64,000 nt of DNA from JAICYJ01 sp963797565 (GTDB lineage: Bacteria > Actinomycetota > Thermoleophilia > Gaiellales > JAICJC01): assembly GCA_963797565.1 (NCBI GenBank), contig CAWCPM010000012.1, positions 47,185-111,184 on the forward strand, given 5' to 3'. The notes under the pieces were generated by a model that saw only the letters and a program-made list of their open reading frames with translations, was not told where the DNA came from and did no database searches. Positions 44,966 to 52,450 of this stretch are shown in pieces. How positions within the stretch are numbered: the first letter of the stretch is position 1; every line of letters starts with the position of its first letter. Position numbers and translations under genes: made by a program.

Positions 44966-45040
44966 GGTGGTGTGACCCCAAGGAGACTTCTGAATCCTTC
45001 CCGGCGGCCCGCCGGTAGAGGGTTCGTCTCCGGCACCACC
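44966..45040. ncRNA. Structured 75-base element of unknown class
   Basis: Ends GGTGGTG and CACCACC pair over 7 bp. Inside, ACCC/GGGT forms a second helix, AAGGA/TCCTT closes a 10-base-loop hairpin and CCGGCG/CGCCGG a 3-base-loop hairpin, giving a multibranched fold. It is tRNA-sized but lacks a D arm, a T loop and an anticodon arm on both strands. It could be a small RNA, part of a leader or a pause structure. Strand is unknown. Confidence 0.35.
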
Positions 45041-45097
45041 GTCTCGCTGTGCCGTCTTTGCGTTGTAGCCTCACAATAGTCGCCCGGGGGCTTCGGG

Positions 45098-45219
45098 TCA
45101 AGTGCACAAAAAGGGGTAAATCAAGTTGTCTGTCCAGATCTACTTGACTCGCGCCATTTTGGCTTGAAATAGCGTATAGTCCCGCGGTCGACGAATTCTC
45201 CAGGAGGTTCTAGTCAAGT
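45098..45219. promoter_or_regulatory. Promoter region with repeated TCAAGT boxes
   Basis: TCAAGT occurs at 45098, 45121 and 45214, its inverse ACTTGA at 45142 and a near-copy GCTTGA at 45163. The 45121/45142 pair forms an inverted repeat with a 15-base spacer. TATAGT at 45175-45180 is a good -10. The region is much richer in A+T than its surroundings. These boxes are likely operators of the HTH-TPR regulator encoded next. Confidence 0.5.
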
Positions 45220-45241
45220 GACCCGGAGTACGCTACCTTGA
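45218..45241 (+). CDS. Seven-codon leader frame before the HTH-TPR gene
   Basis: A perfect AGGAGG (45202-45207) stands 10 bases before GTG 45218, which opens MTRSTLP and TGA. The stop overlaps TTG 45238, an in-frame start for the regulator. The frame may couple or attenuate regulator translation. It is very short and could be chance. Confidence 0.3.
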   Translation: MTRSTLP

Positions 45242-45246
45242 GAGGG

Positions 45247-46596
45247 ATGGGAGACGCGAAGACACTCGAGACCGTCCGCGGGGTCACTCGCCGCGAGCGC
45301 GCCACTGGGGTCGGCGCGCGAGTGCGCGAGGCGCGGCTCGAGATCGGGCTCACGCAGGGCGAGCTGGGGGGCTCGCGCTTCTCCAAGGAGTACGTGAGCC
45401 AGGTGGAGTTGGGCAAGACGCGGCCCTCGCCGGCCGCCCTCGACTGGTTTGCCGAGCGGCTCGGGGTCGACCGCATGGCGCTGGCCGGGGAGAGCACGGC
45501 GGCGATCATGGCCGCCTGCGAGGCGGCGGTCACGCGTGCCGAGGCCGAGATCGAGGCGCACCGCGATGCCGAGGCGCTGGCCGAGCTGGAGGGTGTAAGG
45601 GACGCCCTCCGATCGCCGGGCAGCGAGCGGCTCGCGCTGCGGCTGCGGCTGGCGCGCGGCTGGGCGCTGCAGAACGTCGGCCGCCTGGACGATGCACTGG
45701 CCGAGCTGATCGCCGCGCGCCAGGCGGCGGAGCAGGCTGGATCGAGCGACGCCGTCGCGCTGGCCCTCTACCGGATCGGGGTCGTCCGGTACAAGATGGG
45801 CAGCCTGGCGACGGCGGCGTCGCTGCTGGACGAGGCGCTGCGGGCCTGCGAGACCACCGTCGAGCCGTCGGATGCGCTGAGGGCACGGATCTTCAACGCG
45901 AGGGCCAAGATCCGGCGGCGCCAGAAAGACTTCACGGCAGCGGCCGAGGATGTCGAGCAGGCGTTGGAGCTGGCCCACGCGCTGAACGACGACCGCGTGC
46001 TGGCGGAGACCTACCTGGACGCGTCGCTGGTGGCAGAGCGACGCAACGAGTACACCCGTGCGCGCGAGCACGCCGAGCGATCGAAGGCGCTGTTCGAGCG
46101 GGTGGCGGACCACGAGTACGTGGGCAAGCTGCTGAACAACCTGGGGCAGCTGCGTGCGATCACCGGCAAGCCGGAGGAGGCGGTGCCGCTCCTGCGCGAG
46201 TCGTTCAGGATCGCGGTGGAGCAGGACAACCGGATAGATGCGGCTTTTGCGGCGTCGTCGCTGGCATCGGCACGGATGCACAGCGGCGATCTGGAGGGCG
46301 CGATCGAAAGCGGATATCGCGCGATCGAGTTATTGAGTTCACGCGAGGAATACCGAGAAGAAGAAGGTAACGCTCAAATCGTGATCGGCCGCGCATCATT
46401 GGCGCTCGGCCGGCTCGACCAGGCGGAAGTATCGTTCAAGGCAGCTGCGGACTGTTTTGCGGCTGTGGAGACGGTGAGCCATCTCGCCGGCGCGTGGGTC
46501 GCGCTCGGGGATGTGGCCCACAGCAGAGGGGAAGCGGTAAGGGCAGCGGAGTTGTACCGGCAGGCGGCAGAAGCCCTGCAGGATGTCCGCTGGTAG
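45247..46596 (+). CDS. HTH-TPR regulator, RRNPP-like peptide sensor
   Basis: The 449-residue protein has an N-terminal Xre-type HTH (GARVREARLEIGLTQGELGG, SKEYVSQVELGKTRPSPAAL, about 18-75) followed by tetratricopeptide repeats to the end (LARGWALQNVGRLDDALAEL, ALYRIGVVRYKMGSLATAAS, LGQLRAITGKPEEAVPLLRE, GRASLALGRLDQAEVSFKAA). This architecture is that of PlcR/Rgg/NprR-type receptors whose TPR groove binds imported peptides. A 35-residue secreted-peptide-like gene follows by 31 bases. ATG 45247 is preferred because TACCTT (45234-45239) lies 7 bases upstream; TTG 45238 is possible. Confidence 0.85.
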   Translation: MGDAKTLETVRGVTRRERATGVGARVREARLEIGLTQGELGGSRFSKEYVSQVELGKTRPSPAALDWFAERLGVDRMALAGESTAAIMAACEAAVTRAEAEIEAHRDAEALAELEGVRDALRSPGSERLALRLRLARGWALQNVGRLDDALAELIAARQAAEQAGSSDAVALALYRIGVVRYKMGSLATAASLLDEALRACETTVEPSDALRARIFNARAKIRRRQKDFTAAAEDVEQALELAHALNDDRVLAETYLDASLVAERRNEYTRAREHAERSKALFERVADHEYVGKLLNNLGQLRAITGKPEEAVPLLRESFRIAVEQDNRIDAAFAASSLASARMHSGDLEGAIESGYRAIELLSSREEYREEEGNAQIVIGRASLALGRLDQAEVSFKAAADCFAAVETVSHLAGAWVALGDVAHSRGEAVRAAELYRQAAEALQDVRW

Positions 46597-46627
46597 GGGA
46601 AGTACCCCCGTGGGCAGGAGGTAGCAA

Positions 46628-46735
46628 ATGAAGGTTCTGGTGAAGCGCCCAGCGCTTTTTGTCTGGGCGGTAGCGCTGGCCATGTTTCTGGCCAGGGTCG
46701 GGCCGCACCACGGCCACGGCTTTCATCAGTGGTAG
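46628..46735 (+). CDS. 35-residue putative pro-peptide (candidate pheromone)
   Basis: A perfect AGGAGG (46616-46621) precedes ATG 46628 by 6 bases. The product has a basic N-terminus (MKVLVKRP), a hydrophobic core (ALFVWAVALAMFLA) and a polar His-rich C-terminus RVGPHHGHGFHQW. This is the layout of a Sec-exported pre-peptide whose C-terminus is released as a signal. It lies 31 bases after the HTH-TPR regulator on the same strand, the position of PapR, NprX and SHP genes relative to their receptors in Firmicutes. Alternatively it is a small membrane or metal-binding protein. Confidence 0.65.
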   Translation: MKVLVKRPALFVWAVALAMFLARVGPHHGHGFHQW

Positions 46736-46844
46736 CAGTGCGCGAGGGTCGGCTCCGCCATCGGCGGCGCCGGCCCTCCGCGGCTGATACGCCGCGCGCC
46801 TGACAGCCAGCGGGCTCGGTGGCGCGCGCCTCTAGACTGCTCGC

Positions 46845-47963
46845 GTGGCTGCCAAGCGTGACTACTACGAGGTGCTGGGCGTCGACCGGGGCGCCGACGA
46901 GGCCGAGGTCAAGAAGGCCTTTCGCAAGCTCGCCCGCGAGCTGCATCCCGACGTGAACCCCGGCGACCCGCAGGCTGTCGAACGCTTCCGTGAGGTGGCC
47001 GAGGCCTACGAGGTGCTGTCGGATGCCGATACCCGAGCGCGCTACGACCGCTTCGGTCATGCCGGGGTCGACGGCTCCTCGCTGCACACCGACCAGTTCA
47101 TGGACTTCGGATCGCTCTCCGACCTGCTGGGCGCATTCTTCGGCGACGACCTGTTCGGGGGTGCCCGCGCGCAGCGGCGTGGCGGCGACGTGGCCGCCAA
47201 CGTGACGCTCGAGTTCGCGGAGGCCGCGTTCGGGGTCGAGCGCCGGCTCGATATCAAGGTGATCGGCGACTGCGACCGCTGCAGCGGCAGCGGCGCGGAG
47301 CCCGGTTCCGAGTCGCACACGTGCGACACCTGCGGCGGCCAGGGCCGCGTGCAACGCGTGCAGCAGACGGCGCTCGGCCAGTTCGTGCAGACCGGCGCCT
47401 GCCCCACCTGCGGCGGACGCGGCGTCGTGATCGAGACTCCCTGCAGCAGCTGCCGCGGGCGCGGGCTGCAGCAGGTGGCCGAGACGGTCGAGGTGCAGAT
47501 CCCGGCCGGGATCATGGACGGCCAGCGGCTGCAGCTGCGGGGCCGCGGCAACCAGGGCCAGCCGGGCGGGCCGCGCGGAGACCTGTACGTCGGCGTGCGG
47601 GTCAGGCAGCACCCCGCCTTCCAGCGCGACGGCAACGACGTCGTCACGGTGCTGAACCTGCCCTTCACGCGCGCCGCGCTCGGCACCAACGTGACGGTGG
47701 AGACGCTGGACGGCGAGCAGCAGGTGGAGCTGCGGGCCGGCACCCAGCCCGGCGACGTGGTGGTGCTGCGCGGCAAGGGCGTGCCGGTGCTGAACGGTCG
47801 CGGCCGCGGCGACCACCGGGTGCTGGTGAACGTGATGCTGCCGCAGCGGCTGACCGACGACCAGCGTCGCCTGCTGGCCGAGTTCGAGGCGGCCGTCGCC
47901 GAGGACACGTACAAGCCCGATGAGTCGTTCCTGGGCCGCATCCGCTCGGCCTTCTCGGGATGA
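46845..47963 (+). CDS. dnaJ: Chaperone protein DnaJ
   Basis: DnaJ is the Hsp40 partner of DnaK. The 372-residue protein has the J domain with YYEVLGVDRGADEAEVKKAF and the HPD motif (ELHPDVNP), a shortened G/F region with FGSLSDLLGAFFGDDLFGG, four zinc motifs (CDRCSGSG, CDTCGGQG, CPTCGGRG, CSSCRGRG) and the C-terminal substrate domain. TAGACT at 46833-46838 lies 6 bases before GTG 46845. The stop overlaps prmA. Confidence 0.96.
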   Translation: MAAKRDYYEVLGVDRGADEAEVKKAFRKLARELHPDVNPGDPQAVERFREVAEAYEVLSDADTRARYDRFGHAGVDGSSLHTDQFMDFGSLSDLLGAFFGDDLFGGARAQRRGGDVAANVTLEFAEAAFGVERRLDIKVIGDCDRCSGSGAEPGSESHTCDTCGGQGRVQRVQQTALGQFVQTGACPTCGGRGVVIETPCSSCRGRGLQQVAETVEVQIPAGIMDGQRLQLRGRGNQGQPGGPRGDLYVGVRVRQHPAFQRDGNDVVTVLNLPFTRAALGTNVTVETLDGEQQVELRAGTQPGDVVVLRGKGVPVLNGRGRGDHRVLVNVMLPQRLTDDQRRLLAEFEAAVAEDTYKPDESFLGRIRSAFSG

Positions 47964-48671
47964 ACCGCTACACCCTGCGCGTCCCGGCGGCCGACGCGGA
48001 GCTGGCCACGCTGCGCATGCTGGAGTGGTTCCCGGGCGGGATCGAGGAGCAACGCGACGGCGACCAGGTGGAGCTGTCGGGCTTCGCCGAGCGGGCGCCG
48101 GATCCGTCGCTCAGCGAGAGCGCGGTCGTCGACGGCTGGGCCGACGCCTGGCGCGACTTCCACCGGCCGGTGCGCGAGGGCCGGTTGTGGGTGGGGCCGC
48201 CCTGGTCACGGCCCGAGCCGATCGCCGTCGTGATCGATCCCGGCCGCGCGTTCGGCACCGGCGCGCACGGCTCCACGCGGGCAGCGCTGGCGCTTGCTCC
48301 AGGAGCTCGACCCCGGACCGGCGCTCGACCTCGGCTGCGGCTCCGGCGTGCTCTCGATCGCGGCGTTGAAGCTCGGCTTCGGCCCGCTGCAGGCGTTCGA
48401 CATCGATCCGCTGGCCGTGCAGGCCACGCGGATCAACGCCGCCTGCAACGACGTCGGCCTGAGCGCCGAGCGCCGTGACGTCCTGGCCGACCCGCTTCCG
48501 CCCGCGCCGCTGTGGCTGGCCAACCTCGAGCTGCACCTGCTGGAGCCGTTGCTGCGGCGATCCGACCGGCCGCCGCTGGTGCTCGCGTCGGGCCTGCTCG
48601 AGCGCCAGACGCTGGGCGGCGGGCGCCGGGCGGTTGTGGACGGCTGGGCCGCCGAGCTGGTGGAACGCTGA
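47960..48671 (+). CDS. prmA: Ribosomal protein L11 methyltransferase, frameshifted
   Basis: PrmA trimethylates L11. The N-terminal part has MLEWFPGGIEEQRDGDQVEL and VIDPGRAFGTGAHGSTRAAL (the PrmA DPGxAFGTGxHxTT motif with Ser-Thr). One surplus base near 48290 shifts the frame; the SAM-binding part then reads ALDLGCGSGVLSIAALKLG. WLANLELHLLEPLL stands where the catalytic NI/ANL motif is expected. Repaired length is 236 residues, somewhat short. ATG 47960 overlaps dnaJ (ATGA) and the stop overlaps rsmE. Confidence 0.85.
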
Positions 48672-49354
48672 GCGGCCACGTCTACCGCTTCTTCGCGCGC
48701 GACCTGCGGGACGGGGTGGCGCAGCTGTCCGACGGCGACCGCCGCCACCTCGAGCAGGTGCTGCGCCTGCCGGTCGGCGATACTTGCGAGATCGTGTGGG
48801 AGGGCCGCGTGTTTCGTGCGCGCGTGCGCTCCGATGGATGCGAGCTGATCGAGGAGGTGGAGGCCCTGCCCAAAGCACCGTCGGTGACCGTCTGGATCGC
48901 CCAGCCGGGTGCGCGCTCGGACGAGGCGGTCGAGAAGCTGACCGAGCTGGGCGTGGCCCGGATCGGCCCGCTTCGCACCGAGCTCCTGAAGGGCTCGTTC
49001 TCCGACAGCCGCCTGGAGCGCTGGGCGCGGGTGGCCGAGGCCGCCGCGAAGCAGTCGAAGCAGTCACGGGTGCCGGAGCTGCTGGCGCCGTCGGCCTACG
49101 CGGACGTGCTCAGCCGCGAGGCGGTGGTGCTCAGCAACACGGGCGCATCGGGCGGTCTCGCGGACCGCATCGTCGGCCGCCGCTCGGCCACGCTGCTGAT
49201 CGGCCCGGAGCCGGGCTTCTCGGATGCCGAGCTGGAGCTGGCGCGATCGCGCGGCGTCGCCGTCGCCACCTTCGGGCCGGTGGTGCTGCGCACCGAGACG
49301 GCGGCGATCGTGGCCGCTGCGCTGGCGCTGCGAGAGATGGGCTTCCTGGGGTGA
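48668..49354 (+). CDS. rsmE: 16S rRNA m3U1498 methyltransferase RsmE, probable CTG start
   Basis: RsmE is a SPOUT methyltransferase. The protein shows HVYRFFARDLRDG at the N-terminus, HLEQVLRLPVGDTCEIVWEG, KQSKQSRVPELL and the knot region LLIGPEPGFSDAELELARSR with VVLRTETAAIVAAALAL. Family proteins start one or two residues before YRFF. The only codon available is CTG 48668, which overlaps the prmA stop as CTGA, just as ATGA and GTGA overlaps occur elsewhere; the next GTG would delete about 16 conserved residues. Length is 228 residues. Confidence 0.85.
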   Translation: MSGHVYRFFARDLRDGVAQLSDGDRRHLEQVLRLPVGDTCEIVWEGRVFRARVRSDGCELIEEVEALPKAPSVTVWIAQPGARSDEAVEKLTELGVARIGPLRTELLKGSFSDSRLERWARVAEAAAKQSKQSRVPELLAPSAYADVLSREAVVLSNTGASGGLADRIVGRRSATLLIGPEPGFSDAELELARSRGVAVATFGPVVLRTETAAIVAAALALREMGFLG

Positions 49355-50571
49355 CGACGTTCGCCACCGAGTTCCTTGGCTGCAAGGTGTCGATGACCGA
49401 CGCCCAGCAGGTGCGGGAGCGGCTGGCCGCCGACGGCCATCGGGAGGTACCGGCGGATCAGGCGGCCGTGCGCGTGCTGAACACCTGCTGCGTCACGGCC
49501 GAGGCTGTGGCCAAGTCCCGCAAGGCCGCGCGCCGCGCGGCGCGCAGCGCCGAACGGGTGGTCGTGACCGGCTGCGCCGCCGCGCTGGACGGTGCCTTCG
49601 ACGGGCTCCCCGAGAACGTGACGGTGCTCTCGCGGCGGTCGGAGCTGCTTGCGCCGGCCGTCTCGGACCACGTGGGGGCGCTGGCATGCACGGGCGTCGC
49701 CCAGCCCCGGTTCGGCCGCACCCGGGCCTACCTCAAGATCCAGGACGGATGCTCGTTCACGTGCAGCTACTGCGTGATCCCACAGGTGCGGGGCGCCAGC
49801 CGCAGCCGCTCCTCGTCGGCGGTGCTGGCGGAGGCGCGGCGGCGCGCGGCGCAGGGCCACCGCGAGCTGGTGCTGACAGGCGTCAACCTCGGGTGCTTCC
49901 GCGACCGGGAGGCCGGCCTCGACCTGGCCGGCCTGCTGGAGGCGGTGGCCGCCGTCGACGGCGTGGAGCGGGTGCGGCTGTCGTCGATCGAGGTCAATCA
50001 CCTCAGCGACCGGCTGCTGCGCGCCGTCGCGGACACGCCCGGAGTGGCGCGGCACCTGCACGTGCCCCTGCAGTCGGGCTCCGACCGCGTGCTTCGGGCG
50101 ATGCGGCGCCACTACGCGGCCGCGGGGTTCGTGGGCAAGATGCACCGCGCGCGGGAGCTGGTCGAGGGCATCAATCTGACCAGCGACGTGATCGTCGGCC
50201 ACCCATCGGAGCGGGTCGATGACTTCGGCGCCACGCTCGATGCCGTCAGCGCCGCCGGCTTCACCAAGGTGCACGTGTTCCCGTACTCGCCGCGGCCGGG
50301 CACCGCCGACGCAAGCGACGATCCGGTGACCGTCGCGGAGAAGCGGCTCCGCTCGCGCCAGCTGCGGGCGCTGTCGGATGCCCAGGGCGCCGCACACCGC
50401 GCGTCCAAGGTGGGGCGGCGCGAGCGGGTGCTGGTGGAGGACTCCGACGGGCGCGGGTACAGCGACGACTACACGCCGTTCCGCGTCACCGGCGGTGTGC
50501 GCGGCCGGCTGGCGGAGGTGCTGGGCGTGCTCGCGGCCGGCGACGCCGTGATCGCTACCCTGTGCCCGTGA
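49351..50571 (+). CDS. mtaB: tRNA t6A methylthiotransferase MtaB
   Basis: MtaB adds methylthio to t6A37 of tRNA. The 406-residue protein has the three N-terminal cysteine sites (FLGCKVS, VLNTCCVT, VVTGCAAAL), the radical SAM motif CSFTCSYC in IQDGCSFTCSYCVIPQVRG, LTGVNLGCFRDRE and HVPLQSGSDRVLRAMRRHY, and a short C-terminal TRAM-like part. LGCKV is the MtaB rather than MiaB form. GTG 49351 overlaps rsmE, and the stop overlaps yqeY. Confidence 0.9.
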   Translation: MTTFATEFLGCKVSMTDAQQVRERLAADGHREVPADQAAVRVLNTCCVTAEAVAKSRKAARRAARSAERVVVTGCAAALDGAFDGLPENVTVLSRRSELLAPAVSDHVGALACTGVAQPRFGRTRAYLKIQDGCSFTCSYCVIPQVRGASRSRSSSAVLAEARRRAAQGHRELVLTGVNLGCFRDREAGLDLAGLLEAVAAVDGVERVRLSSIEVNHLSDRLLRAVADTPGVARHLHVPLQSGSDRVLRAMRRHYAAAGFVGKMHRARELVEGINLTSDVIVGHPSERVDDFGATLDAVSAAGFTKVHVFPYSPRPGTADASDDPVTVAEKRLRSRQLRALSDAQGAAHRASKVGRRERVLVEDSDGRGYSDDYTPFRVTGGVRGRLAEVLGVLAAGDAVIATLCP

Positions 50572-51014
50572 CCCTCACGGAACAGATCCAGGCCGAGTTG
50601 CGCGAGGCGATGAAGAGCGGCCAGCGCCAGCGGCTGGACGCGCTGCGCCTGATCTACTCGTCGCTGCAGAAGGCCGAGAAGGACGCGCCCGGGGAGTTCA
50701 GTGACGAGCAGGCGATGGCGGTGCTGCGGCGTGAGCGAAAGCAGCGGCTGGAGGCGGCCGAGGCCTACGACAAGGCCGGCCAGGATGACCGCGCCGCCCG
50801 CGAGCGCGCCGACGTTCCGGTGATCGAGGAGTTCCTGCCGGCCCCGCTCAGCGAACAGGAGCTGGCGGCGCTGGTGGATGCGGCGATCGCCGACACCGGC
50901 GCCGAGACGATGAAGGACATGGGCCGTGTGATGGGGCTGGTCACCGAGCGGTCGGGTGGTCGCGCCGACGGTCGTGTGGCATCCGCTCTCGTGCGCGACC
51001 GCCTGTCGGCGTAG
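50568..51014 (+). CDS. YqeY/GatB-domain protein
   Basis: A 148-residue protein with LTEQIQAELREAMKSGQRQR, LRLIYSSLQKAEKD, RRERKQRLEAAEAYDKAGQD and EEFLPAPLSEQELAALVDAA, the YqeY family pattern related to the tRNA-binding tail of GatB. GTG 50568 is chosen over GTG 50562 because it overlaps the mtaB stop (GTGA) and lies 6 bases after the TACCCT -10 (50556-50561). The function of the family is not settled. Confidence 0.88.
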   Translation: MTLTEQIQAELREAMKSGQRQRLDALRLIYSSLQKAEKDAPGEFSDEQAMAVLRRERKQRLEAAEAYDKAGQDDRAARERADVPVIEEFLPAPLSEQELAALVDAAIADTGAETMKDMGRVMGLVTERSGGRADGRVASALVRDRLSA

Positions 51015-51062
51015 ACTTTCCGGGATGGCTGTTTCCACGATCGCGGCGGTCCAGACGACCTG

Positions 51063-52025
51063 ATGGCACGACTCAAGGTCTCGGTCGGGCACGACCTGGC
51101 GACGGAGCTGGGCGACGATCGCGACGCTGTGCTGCAGGAGTTGGCCGAGCGCACCGGAGCGAGCGTCTACCTGCGCGGAAACGAGCTGACCCTCGAGGGC
51201 GAGGATCCCGCCGTCGACCGGGCCAAGGCGATGGTCGAGGAGCTGTCGCAGCTGGTCGTGCAGGGCATCTCGATCGGGCCGCAGACCGTCGAGGCGGTGG
51301 CCGGCGTGCTGACCGCCGACGGCCGCGCCGTGGACGTGCTGCACGACGTCGTCTGGCGCCACCGTGGCCAGCGCGTCTCACCCAAGACGCTGGGTCAGAA
51401 AGCGTACGTGGACGCGATCCGTGCCAACACGGTCACGTTCGGGATCGGACCGGCCGGCACCGGCAAGACCTACCTCGCGATCGCGCTGGCCGTGGCGGCG
51501 CTGTCGGAGCGCGAGGTGGCGCGGATCATCCTGACCCGGCCCGCCGTCGAGGCGGGCGAGCGGCTGGGCTTCCTGCCGGGCGACCTGCAGGCGAAGGTCG
51601 ACCCCTACCTGCGCCCGCTGTTCGACGCCCTGCACGACATGCTGGACGCCGACAAGCTGCTCGCCTACATCGACACGGGCATGATCGAGGTGGCGCCGCT
51701 GGCGTTCATGCGCGGGCGCACGCTGAACGACTCGTTCATCATCCTGGATGAGGCGCAGAACACCAGCCCCGAGCAGATGCAGATGTTCCTGACCAGGCTC
51801 GGCTTCGGATCGCGCGTTGTCGTCACCGGCGACATCACGCAGATCGACCTGCCGCGCGAGCAGCGCTCCGGCCTGGTGAACGTGATGCGGGTGCTGGAGG
51901 GAGTGCCCGACATCTCGTTCATCCAGTTCTCCGACGCCGACGTGGTGCGCCACAAGCTCGTGCAGCGGATCGTGAACGCCTACCTGCAGCACGCAGAGCA
52001 GAACGGGCCGGGACGGCCGGAGTGA
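51063..52025 (+). CDS. phoH: PhoH-like ATPase
   Basis: The 320-residue protein has an N-terminal KH-like part (YLRGNELTLEGEDPAVDRAK) and the PhoH ATPase domain with Walker A GPAGTGKTYLAIALAV, TRPAVEAGERLGFLPGDLQA and Walker B FIILDEAQNTSPEQM, VVTGDITQIDLP. TAGACT at 51013-51018 lies 7 bases before ATG 51026, which is out of frame with phoH by +1. Given the many +1 slips in this window, the true start may be ATG 51026. ATG 51063 is kept as the supported start. The adjacent ybeY is a conserved partner. Confidence 0.92.
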   Translation: MARLKVSVGHDLATELGDDRDAVLQELAERTGASVYLRGNELTLEGEDPAVDRAKAMVEELSQLVVQGISIGPQTVEAVAGVLTADGRAVDVLHDVVWRHRGQRVSPKTLGQKAYVDAIRANTVTFGIGPAGTGKTYLAIALAVAALSEREVARIILTRPAVEAGERLGFLPGDLQAKVDPYLRPLFDALHDMLDADKLLAYIDTGMIEVAPLAFMRGRTLNDSFIILDEAQNTSPEQMQMFLTRLGFGSRVVVTGDITQIDLPREQRSGLVNVMRVLEGVPDISFIQFSDADVVRHKLVQRIVNAYLQHAEQNGPGRPE

Positions 52026-52450
52026 TGATCGAGGTGGAGATCGAGAACCACAGCGGCTGGCGGGTGGACGAGCCGGCCGCGGCTGAGGCCGTGCGCTCGG
52101 CGCTCGCGGCCGAGGGCGTCCGGAGCGGCGAGGTGGGTGTGGCGTTCGTGGACGAGCGGCGCATCGCCGAGCTGAACGCGGAGCACCGCGGCAAGCCGTC
52201 GGCGACCGATGTGCTGTCGTTCCCGATCGACGGCCGCGCCCTGCTCCCGGAGGGCGTCCCCCGTCAGCTGGGTGACCTGGTGGTATGTCCGGCGGTGGCC
52301 TCGGCGGAGGGGACGCCGATCGCGACGCTGCTGGTGCACGGCGTGCTGCACCTGGTGGGATACGACCACGAGGCCGATGGCGGGGCGATGCTGGCCCGCC
52401 AGAACGAGCTGCTCTCGGAGGTGGCGCCCGTTGTCGCCGACCCTGCGTAG
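52025..52450 (+). CDS. ybeY: Endoribonuclease YbeY
   Basis: YbeY is a zinc RNase in 16S rRNA maturation and ribosome quality control. The 141-residue protein has FVDERRIAELNAEHRGKPSA, TDVLSFPIDGR and the three-His zinc motif in HGVLHLVGYDHE. ATG 52025 overlaps the phoH stop by one base (TGATG); GTG 52022 is an alternative. The next gene overlaps its end by 20 bases. Confidence 0.93.
   Translation: MIEVEIENHSGWRVDEPAAAEAVRSALAAEGVRSGEVGVAFVDERRIAELNAEHRGKPSATDVLSFPIDGRALLPEGVPRQLGDLVVCPAVASAEGTPIATLLVHGVLHLVGYDHEADGGAMLARQNELLSEVAPVVADPA

Noticed and set aside
44966..45040. tRNA, tmRNA end, SRP RNA or known riboswitch
   Set aside because: The acceptor-like ends pair, but no T loop, anticodon arm, GGAAG SRP tip or riboswitch core is present on either strand.
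44868..45107. Minus-strand 79-codon frame between hrcA and the HTH-TPR gene
   Set aside because: It runs through the perfect terminator hairpin and the multibranched element, so its apparent coding is a by-product of RNA structure.
43700..46850. CIRCE operator for HrcA near hrcA or dnaJ
   Set aside because: No TTAGCACTC-N9-GAGTGCTAA-like inverted repeat was found; hrcA overlaps hemW and dnaJ has only a simple -10.
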